DNA from: Saprospiraceae bacterium
GTDB taxonomy: Bacteria; Bacteroidota; Bacteroidia; Chitinophagales; Saprospiraceae
NCBI GenBank assembly: GCA_016719615.1
Contig: JADJYQ010000001.1
Span: 222,501 to 286,500, forward strand
Length of the DNA: 64,000 nt
Reading direction: 5' to 3'
The position numbers and the translations under genes are program-made. This document shows, one piece after another, positions 18,821-26,777 of the stretch. The notes under the pieces are model-generated. The model saw only the letters and a list, made by a program, of their open reading frames with translations, was not told the DNA's origin and made no database searches. Each line of letters starts with the position of its first letter. The stretch's first letter is position 1.

Positions 18821-19149
18821 TCAAAACTAATGTTAATTTGCTTTTTGAACTTAAAAAACTGGTAATTGAAAATACAAATAATTCTGGAAATGAATTAGTA
18901 TTAAATATATACCCTAATCCAACTACTAGTATAATAACTGTTGCCTTAGGGAATATTATTAGACAAAATATGCAATTTGAATTAGTCGATATTTTTGGAC
19001 AATCAGTTATAAAGAAATATTTAGAAAATAAGATTATTAAATTTGATTTTAATTTGGAGTATCTTGAAGATGGTTTGTATTTTTTAAAAATTAGCGAACC
19101 ATTGGGCTTAATTCATAGTGGAAAAATCGTTAAAATAAGTGTTTTTTAA
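18821..19149 (+). pseudogene. 3' fragment of a T9SS type A secreted protein gene
   Basis: Open reading directly from the IS right end, with no start codon of its own. It holds LVLNIYPNPTTSIITVALGN, FELVDIFGQSVIKKYLEN and LEDGLYFLKISEP, a textbook type A sorting domain. Only about 15-25 residues precede the tail, so the body of the protein is missing, perhaps deleted with the IS insertion. Confidence 0.6.
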
Positions 19150-19288
19150 TTTGAACTAATTTACCAGCTTGAGATAGGCCTGTACGTCGTCAACGTAGTT
19201 TACCGTTTACCTAGTTCTCTTGCAATAATTTTGTTTCGAAGTTTATTTGATTTAAAATTTTTTAAAGGTTTATACGTTTTCATTTGTC

Positions 19289-20569
19289 ATGAATTTATTG
19301 CAAAAAGTCCTTGTTTGTTATTTACTGTTTACCTTGATGGGTAACTTAATCCAAGATTTAAAGGCACAATCTAATGAATTTGAATTACCTGCCATCGATA
19401 CCATCTACGATGATCGCATCAAAAGCATTTTTTTCTACCGGACTTATCCCGAAAAAGAGAGCATCGCTTTTCTTACCCATGGAAAACAGGAAGCCCTTCA
19501 ATTGCAGTTTGATTTTTTAATACCATCCGCCGAGGATCTTTATTATAGTTTTTTTCATTTTGATAAAAACTGGAAACAGGATGAGCTCCGTCATGAAGAA
19601 TTTTTAAAAGGATTTCAGGAGGAGCAAATCTATAGTTATGTGACTTCGAGAAATACTAAGATTCCTTTTGTGCATTATCAGCTTCAGGTAGAGAGCGAAG
19701 ACTTTTTAGTGAGTGGAAATTATTTAATGTGCGTGTATAATCGTCAGAAGCAGGTCTTGTTTACGCGCAGATTTTTTGTTACAGAGCAACAATTTCATGC
19801 AGCCGTAGAATTTATCAATCCTCTACAAATAGAACATCGAAGGACACACCACTCCATGGAAATGGAAGTAAAAACGGGAGAACTTCCGGTGGCCAACAAC
19901 GGACAGGAATTGTTTGTACAGGCCATACAAAACGGTGACTTTAATACTTTGATCGAAAGAAATGAACCCAATTTTTACACAGGAGATGCGTTCAAATTTA
20001 CCAGACCCGACGATTTTATTTTTCCTGCAAAAAAAGAATTCAGATTTAAGGATATACGCACCCTTATATCGCGTACACCCGATATTCAGTATTGGGATGA
20101 AAAGGAAGATGGTTACCATGCCTGGTTAATTCCCGATGGCGTGCGCGAAGGCAAATCCTATTATACCGAAACAGACATCAACGGAAAGTACCTCATACTA
20201 AACCGGGATGTGTATAAGCCTGAAACGGAATCCGATTATGCCTGGATGCATTTCACCCTAAAGACCGGATATGAACTGGATGAGCCCATTTATCTTTTTG
20301 GAGCAGTAAGCGATTGGCAGATCCGGGAAGAATTCAGAATGGATTATGACGAAAGCAGAAAAGCCTATATGGGACAGTTTTTGTTGAAATTGGGTTATTA
20401 CAATTATTTGTATGCCTACCGCAATAAAGATGGGCTTGCTGAAACGGACCATTTGGAAGGAAATTGGTACGAGACTGAAAACAACTATGCGGTGTTTATC
20501 TATTACCGTCCCTTTGGGAGCAGATACGATCGCCTGATGTTTGCAGGTATTTTCAATTCAAATTATTGA
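19289..20569 (+). CDS. DUF5103 / type IX secretion system plug protein
   Basis: 426 residues with a signal peptide (VLVCYLLFTLMGNLIQDLKAQ). The sequence matches DUF5103 throughout: IDTIYDDRIKSIFFYRTYPEKE, LQLQFDFL, YSFFHFDKNW, LVSGNYLMCVY, RRFFVTE, and a C-terminal beta-sandwich (IYLFGAVSDWQI, LKLGYYNYLYAYRNKDG). In Flavobacterium a member of this family is the periplasmic plug that closes the SprA translocon barrel when idle; the same role is inferred. It stands alone, as is usual. A TAATTTTG box at 19226-19233 could be its -7 element. Confidence 0.85.
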   Translation: MNLLQKVLVCYLLFTLMGNLIQDLKAQSNEFELPAIDTIYDDRIKSIFFYRTYPEKESIAFLTHGKQEALQLQFDFLIPSAEDLYYSFFHFDKNWKQDELRHEEFLKGFQEEQIYSYVTSRNTKIPFVHYQLQVESEDFLVSGNYLMCVYNRQKQVLFTRRFFVTEQQFHAAVEFINPLQIEHRRTHHSMEMEVKTGELPVANNGQELFVQAIQNGDFNTLIERNEPNFYTGDAFKFTRPDDFIFPAKKEFRFKDIRTLISRTPDIQYWDEKEDGYHAWLIPDGVREGKSYYTETDINGKYLILNRDVYKPETESDYAWMHFTLKTGYELDEPIYLFGAVSDWQIREEFRMDYDESRKAYMGQFLLKLGYYNYLYAYRNKDGLAETDHLEGNWYETENNYAVFIYYRPFGSRYDRLMFAGIFNSNY

Positions 20570-20673
20570 TCTGAAAGCTTGTTCTGTCCTGATAACCTGG
20601 CTTTTTGTCTGAAATTTTCGTTAATAGCTCTAAAGCTGTAAGATCGTGCTTCAAGACACACTAATATTGTACT

Positions 20674-22098
20674 ATGAACTTTAAATTATTAAGCTGTATT
20701 GGCCTGATTTGCTTTTTACAAATAGGCAATTCCCAACAAAGCTGGAACCTGGTTCAGTGTATCGATTTTGCTGTTAAGAACAATATAGGCCTGAAACAAA
20801 GCCAAATCGCGGTTCAAATGGCCGAACTTGATGTCAAAACAAGCAAACACCAACAGTTTCCGGACCTCAGTGCAGGCATCAATGGGGGGATCAGTTTTGG
20901 CCGAAATGTGGACCCTACTACGAATACATTTACAACAGAAAATATCCTTTATTCCAATTATAATTTGTCGAGCTCTGTGGTTCTTTTTCAAAGCGGTTTA
21001 ATGCGTAATTCGGTTAAACAGAATAAGCTACTATTGAACGCTGGTAAAGAAGACCACAATCAGGCTGTCAATGATTTGAGTTTGAGTATTGCTACCTTTT
21101 ATCTGAATGTTCTACTTGCTGAAGAGCGATTGGAAGTAGCAGGACGATCACTCGAGTTGCAGCAACTCCAACTCGATCAGATCGAAAAATTGATCAAGGC
21201 AGGTGTCAAACCGGAAGCTGATGCCCTTGAAATTAAAAGTCAACTGGCACGTGCAGAACAATCAATTGTACTTGCAGAAAACGGATTAGATTTGGCCTGG
21301 TTGCAACTGAAACAGGCTATGCGAATGGATCCGGAAACGGATATGCAATTGGTACGATTGACCGAGGAACAATTGAATAAAATCGAATTGGAAATTTATA
21401 GTTTCAACCAGATTGAAGCAAAAGCAGTCGATCAGCAAGCTTCGCTCCGGGCAGCAAAAATCAGATTGGAATCTGCAAAAATTGGCGAAAAAATGGCCCG
21501 GGCATTATTATATCCATCTGTGTTCCTGAGTGGGAGTATTGGCTCCCGGTTTTCCGACGCAGCCATTAGACCTACAGCATTTGGTACAGAACGTCAAACT
21601 TACGAAGTATATATTAATAACCAGTTGGTCAAAGTCGAACAAGATTATCCGGTCATCACCCAAACGGAAGTGATCCCATTCAATACACAGTTTGATCAGT
21701 TTTTGGGTTACGGAGTAGGCGTTTCAGTTTCCATTCCGATTTATAAAAACTATAGTAATAAAGCTGGGTTGCAAAAGGCAAAACTGGCTACCAAACTTTC
21801 TGATCTGGATTTACAACTGAAAAAGGAAATTTTAGATCAAAATTTATACACGGCCATCGCCAATGTCAAAGCAGCACTTAAAGAGCATGAGGCTGCCATG
21901 AAGTCTTTTGAAGCCGGTAATTCTGCATTTGAAAAAACGAGCAAGAAATTTCAAATCGGGGCAGCAAGCACATTCGAACTCAATGTATCACAAGCGAATT
22001 TGCAAACTACCGAAATCAATTTGTTGATTGCAAAATACGATCTCATCTTCAAACAAAAATTGCTCGATTATTATGCGGGCAAAAGAATTGAATTGTAA
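20674..22098 (+). CDS. TolC-family outer-membrane efflux protein
   Basis: 474 residues with a signal peptide (CIGLICFLQIGNSQQ). Two repeats of the outer membrane efflux protein domain are visible as long coiled-coil helices (AEERLEVAGRSLELQQLQLDQIEKLIKAGVKPEAD and LKEHEAAMKSFEAGNSAFEKTSKKFQIGAASTFEL). It forms the trimeric outer-membrane exit duct of a tripartite pump. The adaptor gene follows 21 bases later. No TetR- or MarR-type regulator is nearby. Confidence 0.92.
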   Translation: MNFKLLSCIGLICFLQIGNSQQSWNLVQCIDFAVKNNIGLKQSQIAVQMAELDVKTSKHQQFPDLSAGINGGISFGRNVDPTTNTFTTENILYSNYNLSSSVVLFQSGLMRNSVKQNKLLLNAGKEDHNQAVNDLSLSIATFYLNVLLAEERLEVAGRSLELQQLQLDQIEKLIKAGVKPEADALEIKSQLARAEQSIVLAENGLDLAWLQLKQAMRMDPETDMQLVRLTEEQLNKIELEIYSFNQIEAKAVDQQASLRAAKIRLESAKIGEKMARALLYPSVFLSGSIGSRFSDAAIRPTAFGTERQTYEVYINNQLVKVEQDYPVITQTEVIPFNTQFDQFLGYGVGVSVSIPIYKNYSNKAGLQKAKLATKLSDLDLQLKKEILDQNLYTAIANVKAALKEHEAAMKSFEAGNSAFEKTSKKFQIGAASTFELNVSQANLQTTEINLLIAKYDLIFKQKLLDYYAGKRIEL

Positions 22099-22119
22099 TT
22101 ATTTTAAACGAAAAGAAAA

Positions 22120-23538
22120 ATGTTCAACTTAAAAAATATCAAATGGTATACCTGGGTTTTGTTGGCCTTGATACCTGTATTGATCTTTGCTGCATACTTT
22201 AAAGCAAAACGCAAACCAAAAGGCGAAGAAGTTACTTATGAAAAAGTAGAACGCAGGTCCATTGTAGAAACGGTATCGGCAAGTGGTAAAATATTTCCGG
22301 AAACCGAGATCAAAATTTCTTCAGATGTATCAGGTGAAATCATTGAGCTCTATGTAAAAGAAGGCGACAGTGTAAAGGCCGGACAAATTCTAGCCCGTGT
22401 CAACGCTGATGCTTATGAGTCGGCTGTTGAAAGAAGTACTGCCGGGGTCAATGTGGCACGCACACAAGCCAACGCAAGCAGCAATAGTATTGAAAGTGCG
22501 CGACAGTTGGTGAATCAGGCCAGACTGCAAATGGAAAATGCAAGGAAAGTTCACGAACGGAATAAATCCTTATATAAAGAAGGAATCATTTCACAGGCGG
22601 ATTTCGAAACTTCAGAAACCAGTTTAAAAAATTTAGAAATCGGATTTAAAAATGCAGAAACTGCTTTTAAAAATGCTTCGAAAACATCTGAAGCAGCGGG
22701 TTATCAGGTCAAGGATGCGGAAGCTGTATTAAAAGAACAGCGAACCAATTTAGGGCGCACTATCATCAAAGCTCCGGCTGGCGGAATTATTTCCAAATTA
22801 AACGTCGAAAAAGGGGAACGCGTCGTAGGTACCATGCAAATGAGTGGAACAGAATTAATGCGCATTGCCGACTTACATGCAATGGAAGTTCAGGTAGAAG
22901 TCAGCGAGAATGATATCGTTCGCGTAAAAACGGGAGATGATGCAGATATAGAAGTAGATGCCTATTCCAACCGCAAATTTTCAGGCAAGGTGACGGAAGT
23001 TTCTAATTCCGCATCGAATGTTGCATCTATAGGTGGGGCTAATTTGTCGACTGATCAGGTGTCCAAATACATCGTAAAAGTACGAATTGATAAATCGGGT
23101 TATTTAGACCTCACCGATCAGGGCAAAACGCCCTTTCGTCCGGGAATGTCAGCTACGGTTGAGATCAAAACGGCAAGAGTAGATAATGTTTTAAGTATTC
23201 CGATCCAATGTGTCATTGCTTATGATCCCGACGAGCAAAAAAACAAAGAGAAGGCAAAGCGCGCGCAAGAAAAATACGATCCAAAGCTGAATCAGGACAA
23301 TGATGAACAAAAAGCCAGTCAATTCAGAGAAGCCGTTTTTGTAGTCAGAAATGATACGGTAGCACGCATCGATATCACCACCGGAATCCAGGATGTGGAA
23401 TACATTGAGATTAAAAGCGGACTCGAAGAAAGTGATATGGTTGTGACAGGTCCCTATGCAGCGCTATCCAAAAAATTAAAGAGTGGTAAAAAAGTGCATC
23501 AGAAAAAAGAGGAGAAGAAGAAGGAGGAGGAAAACTAA
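22120..23538 (+). CDS. Periplasmic adaptor subunit (HlyD/MacA family)
   Basis: 472 residues, anchored by an N-terminal transmembrane helix (WVLLALIPVLIFAAYF). The order is standard: first lipoyl half (EIIELYVKEGDSVKAGQILARVNADAY), alpha-hairpin (residues about 105-210), second lipoyl half (IIKAPAGGIISKLNVEKGERV), beta-barrel domain, and a C-terminal membrane-proximal domain ending in a charged tail (KKVHQKKEEKKKEEEN). MacA-type adaptors pair with MacB ABC permeases, but no permease follows; the next gene is convergent. The TAA stop lies inside the palindrome at 23534-23549. Confidence 0.9.
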   Translation: MFNLKNIKWYTWVLLALIPVLIFAAYFKAKRKPKGEEVTYEKVERRSIVETVSASGKIFPETEIKISSDVSGEIIELYVKEGDSVKAGQILARVNADAYESAVERSTAGVNVARTQANASSNSIESARQLVNQARLQMENARKVHERNKSLYKEGIISQADFETSETSLKNLEIGFKNAETAFKNASKTSEAAGYQVKDAEAVLKEQRTNLGRTIIKAPAGGIISKLNVEKGERVVGTMQMSGTELMRIADLHAMEVQVEVSENDIVRVKTGDDADIEVDAYSNRKFSGKVTEVSNSASNVASIGGANLSTDQVSKYIVKVRIDKSGYLDLTDQGKTPFRPGMSATVEIKTARVDNVLSIPIQCVIAYDPDEQKNKEKAKRAQEKYDPKLNQDNDEQKASQFREAVFVVRNDTVARIDITTGIQDVEYIEIKSGLEESDMVVTGPYAALSKKLKSGKKVHQKKEEKKKEEEN

Positions 23539-23549
23539 CAATTGTTAGT
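23534..23549. repeat. Perfect 16-bp palindrome spanning two convergent stop codons
   Basis: ACTAACAATTGTTAGT. The left arm supplies the TAA stop of the adaptor gene (23536-23538) and the right arm the TAA stop of the GH3 gene on the other strand (23545-23547). Confidence 0.85.
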
Positions 23550-25086
23550 CTTTTAAAAATAAGGGCGCATCTCCAGATATCCTCAACAATTCCTCCAAAT
23601 GATTTCGTTGATTCGACAATCTGGGAACTTTTTGTTGTGCTCCGATTTTGTTTTTAGTTTTCATCCATTGAAAAAAACTGCCTTTTGGCGCGACATTCAG
23701 TTTGAGATTTTCCAATGCAAGATCGTGAAAACGTTTGGCCTCGTAATCGGAATTCACTTTTTTTAATTCGTTGTCCAATGTTATTGCGAAGGCAGCAATA
23801 TCTGCAGGAGCAAGTTCAAATTCAACCAGCCATTCATGCCCGCCTTTTCCGGATGATGTGAGAAATATCGGCGCGACCGTATATTCAGTAACTTTTGCTT
23901 TGTGAATTTTACAAGTCGCTGACAGAGCTGCATCCGTATTAGAGACCATGACTTCTTCACCGAATACGTTGATGAATTGTTTGGTCCGTCCTGTAATTTT
24001 GATCTTATAAGGATTGAGCGAAGTAAACTTTACCGTATCACCTATCTTGTATCTGAACAAGCCGGAATTGGTCGTGATAACCAATGCATAATTTTTATCC
24101 AATTCCACATCCTCCAGGTATAAAGTTTTTGGATCATCGCTTTCCCATTCATCCATGGGGATAAATTCATAAAAAATCCCATTGTCGAGAAGTAGTAACA
24201 TATCGTCTTTGCACGTATCAGATTGTACTGCAAAATAGCCTTCAGAAGCATTGTAAGTTTCGATGTACGTGAACTCATTTGATGGGAAGAAATCCCTGAA
24301 GGGTTCTCTGTAAGGCACAAAACTCACAGCTCCGTGCACAAATACCTGCATATCAGGCCAAATTTCGAGAATATTGTTCTTTCCGGTATATTCCAGCAAT
24401 TTTTTAAATAGAACGATGGCCCAGGTAGGAGTTCCTGCAATCAAGCGGATATCAATGGCAGAACTGTTTTTGGCAATGATGTCGAGTTTCTTTTCAAAAT
24501 CTTCCATCAAGGCAATTTCTTTAGAGGGATAGAGCCGGTTAATTACGATTGGATGAAGTCGTTGATAAATAATAGCAGATACGTCTCCAACAATGCTACC
24601 AGGATATTCAGGCAGGCGATGATTTGAACTCCCTGCGAGTAATATGCTTTTCCCTTCAAAGACTCTGGGTTTTGGTATGTTGTCAAACATGCTGACGACG
24701 AGTCGCCACCCGCCCTTTGTGTGACAATTGCGATGGTTGATATCTGTAACTGGAATATATTTGCTCTTATCGCTGGTAGTACCTGAAGATTTTGAAAAAT
24801 ACTTGACCCTACCTGGCCAAAGTATATTTTTTTCACCACGCATCATTCGATGAACATCATCTTTTACCGTATCGTAATCTTGAACAGGCAAAAAGTCTTT
24901 CCAATCGGCAGTTTTTTTATAACGCGCAAAACCGTGTTTCATGCCCCATTCGGTACTAGTAGTGGCTTTTACAATTTTGCGTAACTCTTTTTGTTGGGCT
25001 TCAATAGGACGCTCCATGAATGCCTTCATTTGCGCACGATGGAGCTTTAGGTACTGACTCCACAATACATTAAAGATTTTATTCAT
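23545..25086 (-). CDS. GH3-family acyl-adenylating enzyme
   Basis: 513 residues. Homologue of plant GH3 (auxin-responsive promoter family) amido synthetases of the ANL adenylate-forming superfamily, which activate a carboxylate with ATP and may join it to an amine. The phosphate-binding loop FSKSSGTTSDKSKYIP is at about 97-112; SVFL-type plant loops are absent. Later motifs: YNASEGYFAVQ, LVITTNSGLFRYKIGDTV, IKITGRTKQFINVFGEEV. Bacteroidota members are common but the natural substrate is unknown to me. A TACATTTG -7 box lies 22 bases upstream. Confidence 0.88.
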   Translation of the reverse strand: MNKIFNVLWSQYLKLHRAQMKAFMERPIEAQQKELRKIVKATTSTEWGMKHGFARYKKTADWKDFLPVQDYDTVKDDVHRMMRGEKNILWPGRVKYFSKSSGTTSDKSKYIPVTDINHRNCHTKGGWRLVVSMFDNIPKPRVFEGKSILLAGSSNHRLPEYPGSIVGDVSAIIYQRLHPIVINRLYPSKEIALMEDFEKKLDIIAKNSSAIDIRLIAGTPTWAIVLFKKLLEYTGKNNILEIWPDMQVFVHGAVSFVPYREPFRDFFPSNEFTYIETYNASEGYFAVQSDTCKDDMLLLLDNGIFYEFIPMDEWESDDPKTLYLEDVELDKNYALVITTNSGLFRYKIGDTVKFTSLNPYKIKITGRTKQFINVFGEEVMVSNTDAALSATCKIHKAKVTEYTVAPIFLTSSGKGGHEWLVEFELAPADIAAFAITLDNELKKVNSDYEAKRFHDLALENLKLNVAPKGSFFQWMKTKNKIGAQQKVPRLSNQRNHLEELLRISGDAPLFLKD

Positions 25087-25108
25087 CTGGTAGCAGCCTG
25101 ATTTTCAG

Positions 25109-25116
25109 CAAATGTA
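25109..25116 (-). promoter_or_regulatory. -7 box for the GH3 gene
   Basis: TACATTTG on the minus strand, 22 bases upstream of the ATG at 25086. Confidence 0.5.
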
Positions 25117-25258
25117 AGCAATCAGTTCGTTTTTTACAGCTCGTCATGACTTCAGTTAGCTTATAGGTCCTGCAATCTTCTAAAAACTACAAGCGTCTAA
25201 AATTTGAATAAAATGACATAGGCAATCCCAAATCCAAAGAATGGGAACGAAACTGAGC

Positions 25259-26173
25259 TTATTTTGGGATTTTAAAATGATACTCCTTTTGGGTGGGATT
25301 AGGCAATTCACTCTTCAATAACCAGGGATTAAATAATTTTAATTGCCTGTAGGTAATCTGATGTTCGTGTGCAAAATCTGCCAAACTCGGAATCCCTTCT
25401 GCATGACTCACCAGTGTAAAATTATCAAGTGGCGAATACATTTCATTCTTGTGCAGGTAAAATCCAAACTTATCCGGATTTTTCATAATCTCTTTAATGG
25501 CCACGATCCGGAAAATATAGCGATTGGTCTCGTCACTGAGATTCATATCGTAATAATTGTCTTCTTTTTGTTCGGAAATTGCCCTGGTGAGTGCTGTTGG
25601 GCCCATATTATAGGCTGCAGCTGCTAAAGTCCACTTGCCAAATCGCTCTTTGAGTTTTTTCAAATACTGGCAAGCTGCGCGGGTTGCTCGTTCGGGATCA
25701 TTTCGTTCATCGACATAGGTATTGACTTCGAGGTTTAGTTCCTTTGCGGCTTCTTCTCGAAATTGCCAGATGCCTTTTGCTCCGGCAGATGACACCGCAT
25801 TGCGCAAAGAACTCTCCGCTACGGCCAAATACTTTAAATCTTGTGGAATGCCTTCGTCCTTTAAAATGCGCTCAAACAAAGGGAAAAACCGCAGCGCTAA
25901 TTTGATATGCAATAAAGTGGAACTATGGTAATAAGTATTAATCAGTAATTCTCGTTCCAGGCGTTCAGTAACATCAAAATAATCCATCGGGATGGGCTCT
26001 CCGGCGAAATCATAGTTCGAAGCCAATTTTACCGCATGAATCGTTTGTGGCAGAGGATCGTATCGGTTGTTGAATGGAATTTCAGATGATGAAATCAACA
26101 ACCAAACAAACAAGCTTCCAACTAGTAAACCTCCTGTAAAAAATAGAAATCGGTGCTTTTGACTTTTGTACAT
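25259..26173 (-). CDS. Lytic transglycosylase (SLT/MltD-like)
   Basis: 304 residues. It cleaves peptidoglycan between MurNAc and GlcNAc. N-terminal membrane anchor or signal (FLFFTGGLLVGSLFVWLLI), then the SLT fold: LKYLAVAESSLRNAVSSAGAKGIWQF with the catalytic Glu in AES, YVDERNDPERATRAACQYLKKL, and AAAAYNMGPTAL. The C-terminus (SLADFAHEHQITYRQLKLFNPWL) resembles a LysM glycan-binding motif. The ATG at 26173 is chosen because the alternative TTG at 26203 lies within the -7 box. Confidence 0.88.
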   Translation of the reverse strand: MYKSQKHRFLFFTGGLLVGSLFVWLLISSSEIPFNNRYDPLPQTIHAVKLASNYDFAGEPIPMDYFDVTERLERELLINTYYHSSTLLHIKLALRFFPLFERILKDEGIPQDLKYLAVAESSLRNAVSSAGAKGIWQFREEAAKELNLEVNTYVDERNDPERATRAACQYLKKLKERFGKWTLAAAAYNMGPTALTRAISEQKEDNYYDMNLSDETNRYIFRIVAIKEIMKNPDKFGFYLHKNEMYSPLDNFTLVSHAEGIPSLADFAHEHQITYRQLKLFNPWLLKSELPNPTQKEYHFKIPK

Positions 26174-26200
26174 AATGAATAAACGTTGTACTTGACCCTT

Positions 26201-26208
26201 CAAATATA
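26201..26208 (-). promoter_or_regulatory. -7 box for the lytic transglycosylase
   Basis: TATATTTG on the minus strand, 27 bases upstream of the ATG at 26173. It helps decide the start. Confidence 0.55.
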
Positions 26209-26418
26209 AGCTTTTGAAACAATAAATACAAGTTGAAAAGATCTTAACGGTAGTAAAATTGCTATGGCTGTTTCCCGGAATAACAAATTTGTATGCTATA
26301 CAACTGCCCAGCCGAATCTAACATCTCTCAAACCGTGTAATCCGTGATAATTACTACTTACTCCCATTACAATAGGATTTGCTTACAAAACGGTTAAGCT
26401 GCCCAATTGAACTTCTCT

Positions 26419-26457
26419 TAATCCTCTTAATCTGTTTAATCCGTGCAATCCGTGATT
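26419..26457. repeat. ACGGATTnn repeat abutting the atpC terminator
   Basis: Read on the minus strand: AATCACGGATTGCACGGATT, then AAACAGATTAAGAGGATT. It begins exactly where the atpC terminator T-run ends and closely matches the block after the rrn terminator (559-596). A shorter copy is at 26329-26352. Confidence 0.7.
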
Positions 26458-26485
26458 AAAAAAGCCCCGATGAAAAATCGAGGCT
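26457..26485 (-). terminator. Intrinsic terminator after atpDC
   Basis: On the minus strand, AGCCTCGAT-TTTTC-ATCGGGGCT forms a 9-bp stem with one U-G pair, followed by six T. Confidence 0.8.
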
Positions 26486-26532
26486 CCGTTTCAATGAATT
26501 TCTGGTCCCAATGGGGGACCCGGGTTAGGAAT

Positions 26533-26775
26533 TTATGATTGTCGAACGAGGACATTCACCTCGTTCTGTAAAACTTCTACGAATCCTTTGGTGATCAGGA
26601 ATTGATGTTTTTCACCTTTTATATCTGTGACATGGACCGTGCCTTTGCCTAACGAAGATACAATGGGTGCGTGTTTTTCCAAAATTTCAAATTGTCCCGT
26701 TGTGCCGGGTACTTTCACAGCCCGGGCTTCCCCTTCAAAAAGCTGGCTGGTCGGTGTGAGTATATAAACTTTCAT
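26533..26775 (-). CDS. atpC: ATP synthase F1 epsilon subunit
   Basis: 80 residues comprising the N-terminal beta-sandwich only (MKVYILTPTSQLFEGEARAVKVPGTTGQFEILEKHAPIVSSLGKGTV). The C-terminal two-helix inhibitory domain of longer homologues is absent, so ATP-hydrolysis inhibition by that arm is not expected. Such short forms are known in Bacteroidota. It follows atpD by two bases and ends before an intrinsic terminator, so atpD-atpC form a two-gene operon. The other ATP synthase genes are not in the window, as is usual in this phylum. Confidence 0.92.
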   Translation of the reverse strand: MKVYILTPTSQLFEGEARAVKVPGTTGQFEILEKHAPIVSSLGKGTVHVTDIKGEKHQFLITKGFVEVLQNEVNVLVRQS

Positions 26776-26777
26776 TT

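Larger units (their letters stand above)
26174..26532. other. Gene-free spacer between the transglycosylase and atpC
   Basis: It holds the transglycosylase -7 box, two stretches of ACGGATTnn repeats read on the minus strand (26329-26352 and 26419-26457) and the atpC terminator. No gene seen. Confidence 0.6.
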
